This document shows, one piece after another, positions 1 through 8,448 of a DNA stretch of 64,000 nucleotides. The position numbers and the translations under genes are program-made. The notes beneath the pieces were generated by a model that saw only the letters and a list, made by a program, of their open reading frames with translations, was not told the DNA's origin and made no database searches. Numbering within the stretch: position 1 is the first letter of the stretch; each line of letters starts with the position of its first letter. This DNA comes from Streptomyces sp. DI166 (GTDB lineage: Bacteria; Actinomycetota; Actinomycetes; Streptomycetales; Streptomycetaceae), in NCBI RefSeq assembly GCF_900091315.1, contig NZ_FLSP01000004.1, positions 62,001 to 126,000 of the forward strand, written 5' to 3'.

Positions 1-1095
1 GAGCACCGCCCAGGTCCGCCGCCCCTTGCCCATCGCCGCGAGCGCGCGCAGGGCGGCTCGCATGGACTCGGGGTTCGCGTTGTAGGCGTCGTTGACGACC
101 GTCACGCCGTCCGGGCGCTCGGTGACCTCCATCCGCCAGCGGGAGAGGGAGCCCGCCTCGGAGAGCGCGGTGGCGATCTCTTCCGCGGACATGCCCAGCT
201 CGTGGGCGACGGCGGCCGCGGCGAGCGCGTTCGACACGTGGTGCTCACCGTACAGGCGCATGGTCACTTCGCTTGCACCGGAGGGTGTGTGAAGCATGAA
301 GGAGGGCTGTCCGCTGTCCGTGAGTCGCACGTTCTCGGCGCGAACGTCCGCTTCGTCGGACTCTCCGAAAAGGAGCACCTTCGCCTTCGTTCGGGCGGCC
401 ATGGCCCGTACCAAGGGGTCGTCGGCGTTGAGGACCGCGACACCGCCGTCCGCCTCGGCGGGCAGCGCCTCGACGAGTTCGCCCTTGGCCTCGGCGATCT
501 GCTCGCGGCCGCCGAACTCGCCGATGTGGGCGGTGCCGACGTTGAGCACCAGGCCGACGCGGGGCGGGGTGAGCCCGGTGAGGTAGCGGATGTGGCCAAG
601 CCCGCGGGCGCCCATCTCCAGCACCAGGAAGCGGGTTTCCTCGGTGGCGCTGAGCGCGGTGAGCGGCAGCCCGATCTCGTTGTTGAGCGAGCCGGGCGTG
701 AACACGGTCGGCGCCTTGCGCCGGAGCACCTGGGCGACCAGGTCCTTGGTGCTGGTCTTGCCGGCCGAGCCGGTGAGCGCCACAAGGGTGGTGCCGAGCT
801 TGGCGACGACGTGCCGGGCGAGGGCTCCGAGGGCGGTCTGGACGTCGTCCACGACGATCGCGGGCACGCCGACGGGCCGCGAGGCCAGTACGGCCACCGC
901 GCCCGCCTCGACGACCGCGGCGGCGAAGTCGTGGCCGTCGACGCGCTCGCCGACGAAGGCGACGAAGAGGCTGCCGGGGACGGCCTCACGGGAGTCCCGG
1001 ACGACTGGTCCGGTGACCTGGACGGACGGATCCGGTATGTCGTACGTCTGCCCGCCGACGACTTCTGCGATCTCGGCGAGAGAGAGGGCGATCAC
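1..1095 (-). CDS. murF: UDP-N-acetylmuramoyl-tripeptide--D-alanyl-D-alanine ligase, C-terminus cut by window edge
   Basis: MurF adds the D-Ala-D-Ala dipeptide to UDP-MurNAc-tripeptide, the last cytoplasmic step in making the peptidoglycan precursor. The start is a GTG at 1095, translated as VIALSLAEIAEVVGGQTYD, 4 bp after the murE stop, so the two genes are probably translationally coupled. The reading frame shows the Mur-ligase P-loop (GSAGKTSTKD) and continues through the LVLEMGARGLGH region to base 1 with no stop. The C-terminal part lies outside the window. Its place directly after murE in a dcw cluster confirms the assignment. Confidence 0.93.
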   Translation of the reverse strand, partial: MIALSLAEIAEVVGGQTYDIPDPSVQVTGPVVRDSREAVPGSLFVAFVGERVDGHDFAAAVVEAGAVAVLASRPVGVPAIVVDDVQTALGALARHVVAKLGTTLVALTGSAGKTSTKDLVAQVLRRKAPTVFTPGSLNNEIGLPLTALSATEETRFLVLEMGARGLGHIRYLTGLTPPRVGLVLNVGTAHIGEFGGREQIAEAKGELVEALPAEADGGVAVLNADDPLVRAMAARTKAKVLLFGESDEADVRAENVRLTDSGQPSFMLHTPSGASEVTMRLYGEHHVSNALAAAAVAHELGMSAEEIATALSEAGSLSRWRMEVTERPDGVTVVNDAYNANPESMRAALRALAAMGKGRRTWAVL

Positions 1096-1099
1096 AAGT

Positions 1100-2755
1100 T
1101 CATCCCTGGGTCTGCTGAATGGCTTCGCGGAGCACCTGGCGGTCGTCGAAGGGACGCACCACCCCGGCGATGTCCTGGCCCTGCTCGTGGCCCTTGCCCG
1201 CGACCAGCACGGTGTCGCCGGGCTGTGCGCGGGCCACGGCGGCGGCGATGGCGGCGGCCCGGTCCTCGAAGACCTGGACCTCGCCGCGCTCGTGCCGGGG
1301 CACGGAGGCCGCGCCCTGGAGCATGGTGGCGAGGATCGCGAGGGGGTCCTCGGAGCGGGGGTTGTCGGAGGTCAGTACGGCGGTGTCGGCGAGCCGGGCG
1401 GCGGCGGCGCCCATCGGCGCGCGCTTGGTGCTGTCCCGGTCGCCCCCGCAGCCGAGCACGATGTGCAGCTTGCCCTCGGTGACCTTGCGCAGGGCGCGCA
1501 GGACCGATTCGACGGCGTCGGTCTTGTGGGCGTAGTCCACGACCGCGAGATACGGCTGGCCCGCGTCCACCCGCTCCAGCCGCCCCGGCACGCCCGGAAC
1601 GGCGGCGATGCCGTCGGCGGCGGCCTGCGGGTCGAGGCCCGCCTCGGCCAGGGCGACCACGGCGGCCAGGGTGTTGGCCACGTTGAACGGACCGGCCAGC
1701 GGGGAACGGGCGGCGATCCGCTCGCCCTTGGGGCTGACCACGGTGAACGTGGAGTCCATCGGGCCGACCTTGACGTCCTCGGCGCGCCAGTCGGCGTCGG
1801 GGTGGCCCTCGGCGGAGAAGGTGACGACGGGGACGGTGGCTTCCTTCACGAGCCTGCGCCCGTACTCGTCGTCGAGGTTGACCACGCCGCGTTTGCTGCG
1901 CTCGGGCGTGAACAGCTGCGCCTTGGCCCGGAAGTAGTCCTCCATGTCGGAGTGGAACTCCATGTGTTCCGGGCTGAGGTTGTTGAAGACTGCGATGTCG
2001 AAGACGCAGCCGTCGACCCGGCCGAGGACCAGCGCGTGGCTGGAGACCTCCATGGCGACCGCCTCGACGCCGCGCTCGCGCATGACGGCGAACAGGGCCT
2101 GCAGGTCGGTGGCCTCGGGCGTGGTGCGCTCGGACTTGATGCGCTCCTCGCCGATGCGCATCTCCACGGTGCCGATCAGGCCGGTGGAGCGGACGGTCTT
2201 CAGGCCGCCCTCGACGAGGTAGGCGGTGGTGGTCTTGCCGGAGGTGCCGGTGATGCCGATCTGGAGCAGGTCCCGGCCGGGGTGGCCGTAGATGGTGGCC
2301 GCCAGTTCGCCCATCTGCCCGCGCGGGTCGTCGACGACCAGGACGGGCAGGCCGGTGACGGCGGCGCGGTCGGCGCCGGTGGGGTCGGTGAGCACGGCGA
2401 CGGCGCCGAGGCCGGCGGCCTGGGCGACGAAGTCGGCGCCGTGCAGCCGGGCCCCCGGCAGGGCGGCGTACAGGTCGCCGGGGCGGACGGCGCGCGAGTC
2501 ATGGGTGATGCCCGTGACCTCGGCGTCCTGGTCCGGCTCGGTGGCACCCAGCTGGTCGGCGAGCTCCGCGAGGGGTGTGGCGGAGGGCTGGACCGGCCGG
2601 GGCGGCCCGGGATATGTCACGGGTGCGCCCTTCTGGGTGGTTTGGGACTGATCAGCGTGTGGCACGGCGGTGAGCGTACCGGGCTGACCCGCCTCGGAGC
2701 GAAGCGAGTGGGCCGACGGCTCCTGGTTCCCGGAGTCGGGGGTGATCGTTGTCAC
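1100..2755 (-). CDS. murE: UDP-N-acetylmuramoyl-L-alanyl-D-glutamate--diaminopimelate ligase
   Basis: MurE is the ATP-dependent cytoplasmic ligase that adds the third peptide residue (a diaminopimelate) to UDP-MurNAc-L-Ala-D-Glu. The P-loop GTSGKTT is at residues 170-176. The substrate-specificity motif DNPRSEDP near residue 462 is the diaminopimelate type rather than the lysine type; streptomycetes use the LL isomer. The 551-residue form carries about 55 poorly conserved residues before the Mur ligase domain (PLAELADQLG), so an internal start is possible. It lies between ftsI and murF, with 28 bp to ftsI and 4 bp to murF. Confidence 0.95.
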   Translation of the reverse strand: MTTITPDSGNQEPSAHSLRSEAGQPGTLTAVPHADQSQTTQKGAPVTYPGPPRPVQPSATPLAELADQLGATEPDQDAEVTGITHDSRAVRPGDLYAALPGARLHGADFVAQAAGLGAVAVLTDPTGADRAAVTGLPVLVVDDPRGQMGELAATIYGHPGRDLLQIGITGTSGKTTTAYLVEGGLKTVRSTGLIGTVEMRIGEERIKSERTTPEATDLQALFAVMRERGVEAVAMEVSSHALVLGRVDGCVFDIAVFNNLSPEHMEFHSDMEDYFRAKAQLFTPERSKRGVVNLDDEYGRRLVKEATVPVVTFSAEGHPDADWRAEDVKVGPMDSTFTVVSPKGERIAARSPLAGPFNVANTLAAVVALAEAGLDPQAAADGIAAVPGVPGRLERVDAGQPYLAVVDYAHKTDAVESVLRALRKVTEGKLHIVLGCGGDRDSTKRAPMGAAAARLADTAVLTSDNPRSEDPLAILATMLQGAASVPRHERGEVQVFEDRAAAIAAAVARAQPGDTVLVAGKGHEQGQDIAGVVRPFDDRQVLREAIQQTQG

Positions 2756-2783
2756 GGGGTGGTTCCTGGCTGCTCGGTGCTGG

Positions 2784-4742
2784 TCAGGGCTTGTAGGTGA
2801 CCGGGAGGTTGGCGGGCGCGGCCCCGGTCGGGGGGACCTGGAGGGTCTTCAGGGCGAACTCCATGACCTGCTTGTAGACGGGGCCGCAGATCTGGCCGCC
2901 GAAGTAGCTGCCCTTGGTGGCGTTCTGGATGGCGCAGTAGACGGTGATCCGGGGCTGGTCGGCGGGGGCGAATCCGGCGAAGGAGGACGTGTAGCCGTGG
3001 TACTTGCCGGTGGCCGGATCCACGCGGTTGGCCGTACCCGTCTTGCCCGCGACCCGGTAGCCGGGGATGCGCGCCTTGGTGCCGGTGCCCTCCCGGTCGT
3101 CCACGACCGACTCCAGCATCCGGGCGAGGGTCTTCGCCGTCTTGGCGCTGACGACCCTTGTCCTCTCGGGCTTCGGGGCGGGGGTGAAGCGCCCGTCGGG
3201 TCCCTTGGTGCCGCGGACCAGGGTGGGTTCGACGCGGACTCCGCCGTTGGCGACGGTCGAGTAGACCGAGGCGGCCTGCATCGCGTTCACCGAGACGCCC
3301 TGGCCGAAAGGAATCGTGTACTGCTGCGAGGTCGACCACTCCTCGGGCGGGGCGAGGATGCCCTTGGTCTCGCCGGGGAAGCCGAGTCCGGTGTGGCTGC
3401 CCAGGCCGAACTTGCGCAGGTAGGAGTAGAGGACCTTGTTGGCCTCCTGCTGCGTCTTCCCGAGCTGGCCGGTGGCCAGGATGGTGCCGATGTTGCTGGA
3501 CTTGGCGAGCACGCCGTTGAGGGTCAGGTACCAGGTCTCGTGGTCGATGTCGTCGCGGAAGAGGCGGTCACCGCGGTGCAGTCGGTTGGGGACCACGACA
3601 TGCGTCTCGGGGGTGGCGGCGCCCTCCTCCAGGACGGCGGCCATCGACATCACCTTGGCCGTGGAGCCGGGCTCGTAGGCGTCCTCCAGGCTCCAGTTGT
3701 GCAGGGAGGCGCTGTCGGCCTTGGAGAGGTCGTTGGGGTCGAAGCCGGGCGAGTTGGCCATGGCGAGGATCTCGCCGGTGCGGGTGTCCTGGACGATCAC
3801 ATAGCCGCGGTCGGCCTTGGACTCCTTGACCTGCTCGCTGATGGCGTTCTGCGCGGCCCACTGGATGTCGCGGTCGATGGTGAGCTCGACGTCGCTGCCG
3901 GGCACCGCGGGGGTCTCGGTGGACCCGGCGGTCGGCACCTGGCGCCCGCCGGACTGGGCGTAGCGGATCTTGCCGTCCTTGCCGGACAGCTCCTTGTCGA
4001 GCTGTGCCTCGACGCCGCCGCCGCCCTTGCCCTCGTAGTTGACCCAGCCCAGTATCCCGGCGGCGAGGTCGCCGTTGGGGTACACCCGCTTGCTGCTGGA
4101 GACGGAGAAGACGCCGGCCAGGACGTTGACGGTGCCGGGGTCGGTCTCGGACTTGGTGGCCAGTGCGCGCTTGAGGTCCTTGATCTGCTTCCAGACCTGC
4201 GGGGTCTGCCGCCGGGCGAGCAGCACGTACTGCCCCTTGGCGCGGAGCTTCCTGGTGAGTGCCTCCTGCTCCTGGCCGAGGATCGGCGCGAGCAGCGCGG
4301 CGGCCTGCTCGGGACCGTCGCCGGTCTTGAGCGCCTTGCGCGTGAACATCGTGGGGTCGGCGGTGATGTCGTACGCGTCCACACTGGCCGCGAGCGCCAC
4401 GCCGTTGCGGTCGGTGATCCCGCCGCGCTCGGCGGCCAGGGTGTAGCCGACGTACCGGTTCTTCTCGGCCTTGGCGGCGTACGTACTGGCGTCCACGGCC
4501 TGCACCTGGAGCAGCCGCACGGTGAAGGCGATCAGCACGAGGGTGAGCGCCAGCCCGACCATGCGCAGCCGGGGCCGGGGGCTGCCCAGCCGGAGCGGCT
4601 GCGGTGCCGCGGCGCTGCGGGGCCGCGCCGGGCGTCTGGCCGGCCGTGCGCCGGGCGAGGGAGTACGCCGGTTCCCCGCGCGCTCGGGCCTGGCGGGCCC
4701 GGGAACCCGGCGGCGCGGCGGTTGTTTCCCTGAGTCGGCCAC
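2784..4742 (-). CDS. ftsI: Septal penicillin-binding protein, class B transpeptidase
   Basis: FtsI (PBP3-type) cross-links septal peptidoglycan and in Streptomyces acts mainly at sporulation septa. The 652-residue protein has a Pro/Arg-rich cytoplasmic tail, one transmembrane anchor (about residues 61-79), a dimerisation domain and a transpeptidase domain. Catalytic motifs are all present: STAK with Ser360 and Lys363, SSN in AKSSNIG, and KTGTA with Lys567. The stop of ftsL is 7 bp upstream, so the genes are likely cotranscribed. Confidence 0.95.
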   Translation of the reverse strand: MADSGKQPPRRRVPGPARPERAGNRRTPSPGARPARRPARPRSAAAPQPLRLGSPRPRLRMVGLALTLVLIAFTVRLLQVQAVDASTYAAKAEKNRYVGYTLAAERGGITDRNGVALAASVDAYDITADPTMFTRKALKTGDGPEQAAALLAPILGQEQEALTRKLRAKGQYVLLARRQTPQVWKQIKDLKRALATKSETDPGTVNVLAGVFSVSSSKRVYPNGDLAAGILGWVNYEGKGGGGVEAQLDKELSGKDGKIRYAQSGGRQVPTAGSTETPAVPGSDVELTIDRDIQWAAQNAISEQVKESKADRGYVIVQDTRTGEILAMANSPGFDPNDLSKADSASLHNWSLEDAYEPGSTAKVMSMAAVLEEGAATPETHVVVPNRLHRGDRLFRDDIDHETWYLTLNGVLAKSSNIGTILATGQLGKTQQEANKVLYSYLRKFGLGSHTGLGFPGETKGILAPPEEWSTSQQYTIPFGQGVSVNAMQAASVYSTVANGGVRVEPTLVRGTKGPDGRFTPAPKPERTRVVSAKTAKTLARMLESVVDDREGTGTKARIPGYRVAGKTGTANRVDPATGKYHGYTSSFAGFAPADQPRITVYCAIQNATKGSYFGGQICGPVYKQVMEFALKTLQVPPTGAAPANLPVTYKP

Positions 4743-4749
4743 GGGTGCG

Positions 4750-5232
4750 TCACCTGCCGGGGGTTGTCGGGGTCGCGGACGGCGTCGAGGTCGGGGTCGG
4801 CGACTTCGTCGGGTATGCCTCGGGGGTCAGGACCAAGGGGTCGGGGGCCTTGGTCGGGCGGGCCGGGGCGGCGGCCGGGGCGGGGACGCCCTTGACGGTG
4901 CCGTCGGGGTCGAGGAAGGCGGGGTCGCCGCCGGGCACCATGCCCAGTTCGCGGGCGCGGCGCTGGAGGGCGTCGGGTGCGGAGTAGGCGTCGACGTCGC
5001 GCTGGAGCGCCTGTTCCTCGTCGGTGAGGCTCTTGGTCTCCCGTTTCAGGTCGTCGAGCCGGAAGGCGCCCTCGCTGAGCGCGCTGTTGAGGACGAGCAG
5101 CCCGATGAGGCCGCCGCCGAGCAGGAGGACCACCAGCAGGACGAAGGGCGTACGGGCGGCCCGCCCGGGCCCCGCCGGAAAGAGCTGTGCGAGCCGGGCC
5201 GCCCGCCCCTTGAGCTCGGGTTTCCTACTCAC
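4750..5232 (-). CDS. ftsL: FtsL-like septum protein with one membrane span
   Basis: This 160-residue protein has a basic N-terminus, a single transmembrane segment (about residues 30-51) and a short coiled-coil-type stretch containing LKRETKSLTDEEQALQRDV. That is the bitopic layout of FtsL/FtsB septum proteins, which bind partners in the divisome. The Pro/Thr-rich C-terminal tail is typical of the streptomycete version. Sequence identity in this family is low, so the name rests mainly on topology and on its position between rsmH and ftsI. Confidence 0.85.
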   Translation of the reverse strand: MSRKPELKGRAARLAQLFPAGPGRAARTPFVLLVVLLLGGGLIGLLVLNSALSEGAFRLDDLKRETKSLTDEEQALQRDVDAYSAPDALQRRARELGMVPGGDPAFLDPDGTVKGVPAPAAAPARPTKAPDPLVLTPEAYPTKSPTPTSTPSATPTTPGR

Positions 5233-5253
5233 TGGCCCTCCCGTGAGTACGGC

Positions 5254-6210
5254 TCACTCGACGTCCTCCCTGATGCGCTCCGCTCCCCGAAGACGCGCCG
5301 GCGCGGCCCGGCGGTTCTCGGCGACCTCTTCCTCGGTGGGAAGTTCGGCACCGCGGGTGAGCAGCTTGAGCCGGGGCTGGTACTGCTCGGGGACGACGGG
5401 CAGACCGGGCGGCGCGGTGGTGGCGGCACCGGCCGCGAACACCTGTTTGACCAGCCGGTCCTCCAGCGAGTGGTACGACAGCACGGCGATCCGTCCGCCC
5501 ACCGCGAGGGCCTTCACGGCTGCCGGGATGGCCCGCTCCAGCACGGACAGCTCGCCGTTGACCTCGATGCGCAGCGCCTGGAAGGTGCGCTTGGCCGGGT
5601 TGCCGCCGGTGCGCTTGGCGGCCTGCGGCAGCGCGTCGCGGATCAGCTCCACCAGCCGCGCGCTGTTGCTGAACGGCTCCTTCTCCCGCTCGCGCACGAT
5701 GGCGGCGACGATCCGCTTGGCCTGCTTCTCCTCGCCGTAGGCGCGCAGGATCCGCACGAGTTCACCGGCGGGGTAGGTGTTGAGGACCTCGGCGGCGCTG
5801 ATGCCGGTCGTCTGGTCCATGCGCATGTCCAGGGGGGCGTCCTGGGCGTAGGCGAAGCCGCGGTCGGCCTCGTCGAGCTGCATGGAGGAGACGCCGAGGT
5901 CGAACAGGACGCCCTGGACGCGGGGGATGCCGAGCCGGGCGAGGACCTCGGGCAGTTCGTCGTAGACGGCGTGGACGAGCGTGGCGCGCTCGCCGTAGGG
6001 GGCGAGTCGCTCGCCGGACAGGCGCAGGGCCTCCTTGTCCCGGTCCAGGGCGACCAGGCGGGCCTCGGGGAAGCGCTGCAGAAGGGCCTCGCTGTGGCCG
6101 CCGAGCCCGAGGGTGCAGTCGACGACGACCGCGCCGGGGTCCTTGAGGGCGGGGGCCAACATGTCCAGGCACCGCTGGAGCATCACCGGGACATGTCGAC
6201 TGTTGCTCAA
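5254..6210 (-). CDS. rsmH: 16S rRNA (cytosine-1402-N4)-methyltransferase
   Basis: RsmH (MraW) methylates N4 of C1402 in 16S rRNA using SAM, fine-tuning the ribosomal P site. The 318-residue length is usual for the family. The SAM-binding glycine loop TLGLGGHSE is near residues 33-41, and [12 protein letters not shown] and [11 protein letters not shown] are hallmark family motifs. It is the first gene of the dcw run. No mraZ is seen upstream, where most bacteria have it; the next gene is a divergent carbonic anhydrase. Confidence 0.96.
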   Translation of the reverse strand: MSNSRHVPVMLQRCLDMLAPALKDPGAVVVDCTLGLGGHSEALLQRFPEARLVALDRDKEALRLSGERLAPYGERATLVHAVYDELPEVLARLGIPRVQGVLFDLGVSSMQLDEADRGFAYAQDAPLDMRMDQTTGISAAEVLNTYPAGELVRILRAYGEEKQAKRIVAAIVREREKEPFSNSARLVELIRDALPQAAKRTGGNPAKRTFQALRIEVNGELSVLERAIPAAVKALAVGGRIAVLSYHSLEDRLVKQVFAAGAATTAPPGLPVVPEQYQPRLKLLTRGAELPTEEEVAENRRAAPARLRGAERIREDVE

Positions 6211-6629
6211 GGGGCCCTCTCAGGTCCGGCGGGCGGTACGCACCGCCGGGTCCCCGCCCGCTCGTGAAGGGGAGGCCGACCGGCGCCGGAAGCGTCAGCC
6301 GGCCGGGAGCGGGAGGAGGCCGAGCCGTACGTACGCGCCGCGCACGTGGGGAAAACTCCGGCGGGCGCGCCGGGTCCTACGGGAAGTTCAGTCCAGCAGG
6401 GAGGTCTCGCCTCCCGCTTCGCGTCACTTTAGTCCACGGTGTCTCGCGGTCAATCAACCGGCCTGCGCGGCGCGGCCCGGGGTCGCGGTGAAGCGGTCGG
6501 CAGGTGTTTTTCACTCCTACAGGCCCCCTCGTACCCCCCTTGTGGGTTAGCTCACAACAGACCTCAATGACGTTCTTTGTCCCCTCTCACAGCGGGACGG
6601 GACAGGAGGTGACCAGTACCGTCGTAGCC
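6211..6629. other. Divergent intergenic region between dcw cluster and carbonic anhydrase
   Basis: No convincing coding sequence was found in these 419 bp. The region must hold the promoter for the dcw operon (minus) and for the carbonic anhydrase (plus). An imperfect 18-bp palindrome, TTGTGGGTTAGCTCACAA, lies at 6540-6557. A short hairpin of the form GGGAGG...CCTCCC is near 6400. MraZ-type TGGG repeats with regular spacing are not seen. Confidence 0.5.
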
Positions 6630-7178
6630 ATGACGACATCTGCACCGGTACCCGCGGGACCTCACGGCTCGATAGCCGACGCCGGCACGGTCACCGACCG
6701 CCTTGTCGAGGCCAACGCCCAGTACGCCGCCGCGTTCTCCGATCCGGGCATGGACGCCCGTCCGGTCCTGCATGTCGCCGTGGTGGCCTGCATGGACGCC
6801 CGGCTCGACCTGCACGCCGCGCTCGGCCTGGAACTCGGCGACTGTCACACCATCCGCAACGCGGGCGGAGTGGTCACGGACGACGTGATCCGCTCCCTGA
6901 CCATCAGCCAGCGCGCGCTCGGCACCCGCAGCGTGGTGCTGATCCACCACACCGGCTGCGGCCTGGAGTCCCTCACCGAGGAGTTCCGGCACGACCTGGA
7001 GATGGAGGTCGGCCAGCGCCCGGCCTGGGCCGTGGAGGCGTTCCGGGACGTCGACCAGGACGTCCGCCAGTCCATGCAGCGCGTGCGGACCTCCCCGTTC
7101 CTGCTGCACACCGACGATGTGCGAGGCTTCGTCTTCGACGTGCGCACCGGTCTGCTGCGCGAGATCGACCCCGCCTGA
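6630..7178 (+). CDS. Beta-class carbonic anhydrase
   Basis: This predicted cytoplasmic zinc enzyme interconverts CO2 and bicarbonate. The beta-class ligand pattern is complete: Cys54-x-Asp56-Arg in ACMDARLD, then His107-x-x-Cys110 in HHTGCG. The 182-residue length fits the short actinobacterial branch (like Rv1284). The ATG at 6630 was chosen because family members start MTTSAP. However, the only good Shine-Dalgarno, AGGAGG at 6604-6609, is 20 bp upstream and directly abuts an in-frame GTG at 6609, so the start is not certain. Confidence 0.9.
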   Translation: MTTSAPVPAGPHGSIADAGTVTDRLVEANAQYAAAFSDPGMDARPVLHVAVVACMDARLDLHAALGLELGDCHTIRNAGGVVTDDVIRSLTISQRALGTRSVVLIHHTGCGLESLTEEFRHDLEMEVGQRPAWAVEAFRDVDQDVRQSMQRVRTSPFLLHTDDVRGFVFDVRTGLLREIDPA

Positions 7179-7413
7179 ACCCCTGCGGAAGCTGTCGTTC
7201 CGCTGTTGATTTCCAGCTACGGACCGCCCAAAAGGCAGTAAAGCTGGACATAACTCCGGCACTTGTCCACAGGCGAGTGACACGAATCGGTAACGGCAGC
7301 AAGAATGCCCGTGTGGCGTCGCGCGGAACTTTTCCCGTGTGGTGTCCGTGTTTCGGGGTGGGCCGGTCCGCATCGCAGCGTCGGCCCGGAAAGAACGGGC
7401 CGAGGAGGGCCGG

Positions 7414-8448
7414 GTGACGACCTATGACGATCGAGCGAGCCTCACTGATCTGACCGCCACCGTGGAGCGTGTCCGCAGTTCGGTGGAGGGAGTGATCGAG
7501 GGCAAGCCCGAGGTCGTACGGCTTTCGCTGACCGTACTGCTCGCCGAGGGGCATCTTCTGATCGAGGATGTGCCCGGCGTGGGCAAGACAATGCTGGCCA
7601 AGGCACTGGCACGGTCCATCGACGGCTCGGTGCGGCGTATTCAGTTCACTCCCGACCTGCTGCCCTCGGACATCACCGGGGTGTCCATCTGGGACCAGCA
7701 GCGGCGGGACTTCGAGTTCAAGCCGGGCGCGATCTTCGCGCAGATCGTGATCGGCGACGAGATCAACCGCGCCTCGCCCAAGACCCAGTCCGCGCTGCTG
7801 GAGTCCATGGAGGAGCGGCAGGTCACCATCGACGGGCAGACCTACGAGCTGCCCAGCCCGTTCATGGTGGTGGCCACCCAGAACCCGGTCGAGATGGAGG
7901 GCACCTACCCCCTGCCCGAGGCCCAGCGTGACCGCTTCATGGCCCGCGTCTCGATCGGCTACCCCAGCCCGGAGGCCGAGCTGCAGATGCTCGACATCCA
8001 CGGCGGGGTGAACCCGCTGGACGACCTCCAGCCGGTGGCCCACACCCACGAGATCGTGAAGCTGATCGACGCGGTCCGCGGCGTCCACGTCGCCGAACCG
8101 GTCCGGCGCTACGCCGTGGACCTGGTCGCGGCCACGCGTACCCACCCCGACCTCAGACTCGGCGCCTCCCCGCGCGCGACGCTGCACCTGCTGCGCGCGG
8201 CGAAGGCGTCCGCGGCGCTGAGCGGCCGGGAGTACGCCCTGCCGGACGATGTGCAGGCGCTCGCCGTGGCCGTCCTGGCCCACCGGCTGCTGCCCACCGC
8301 CCAGGCCCAGCTCAACCGCCGTACGTCGGAACAGGTCGTGCAGGAGATCCTGCAGCGCACCCCGGTGCCCGCCGCGCCCCAGCAGGGCGGCCTGGCCGGC
8401 CTGCGCGGCGCCCCGGCCTACCCGCAGCAGCCGCCGCGGAGGCTGTGA
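7414..8448 (+). CDS. MoxR-family AAA+ ATPase
   Basis: MoxR ATPases act as chaperone-like ATPases that help assemble or activate partner complexes, often with VWA or DUF58 proteins. Walker A is GVGKT at residues 55-59, Walker B is in VIGDEINRA, and the sensor region is VATQNPVEMEGTYPLPEAQRDRF. The GTG start at 7414 follows GAGGAGGG and gives 344 residues. A Gln/Pro-rich tail closes the protein. The next gene starts at the stop codon, forming a three-gene unit of MoxR, DUF58 and transglutaminase. Confidence 0.93.
   Translation: MTTYDDRASLTDLTATVERVRSSVEGVIEGKPEVVRLSLTVLLAEGHLLIEDVPGVGKTMLAKALARSIDGSVRRIQFTPDLLPSDITGVSIWDQQRRDFEFKPGAIFAQIVIGDEINRASPKTQSALLESMEERQVTIDGQTYELPSPFMVVATQNPVEMEGTYPLPEAQRDRFMARVSIGYPSPEAELQMLDIHGGVNPLDDLQPVAHTHEIVKLIDAVRGVHVAEPVRRYAVDLVAATRTHPDLRLGASPRATLHLLRAAKASAALSGREYALPDDVQALAVAVLAHRLLPTAQAQLNRRTSEQVVQEILQRTPVPAAPQQGGLAGLRGAPAYPQQPPRRL

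Noticed and set aside
590..2800. Open frame of 736 codons on the plus strand opposite murE
   Set aside because: It lies antisense to a clear murE and has the Gly/Arg/Val-rich composition of a GC-driven shadow frame. No domain is recognisable.
7311..7360. Possible SigE-type promoter GGAAC...GTT before the MoxR gene
   Set aside because: The spacing between the two boxes is 20 bp, outside the 18-19 bp expected, and the elements are too short to be convincing.
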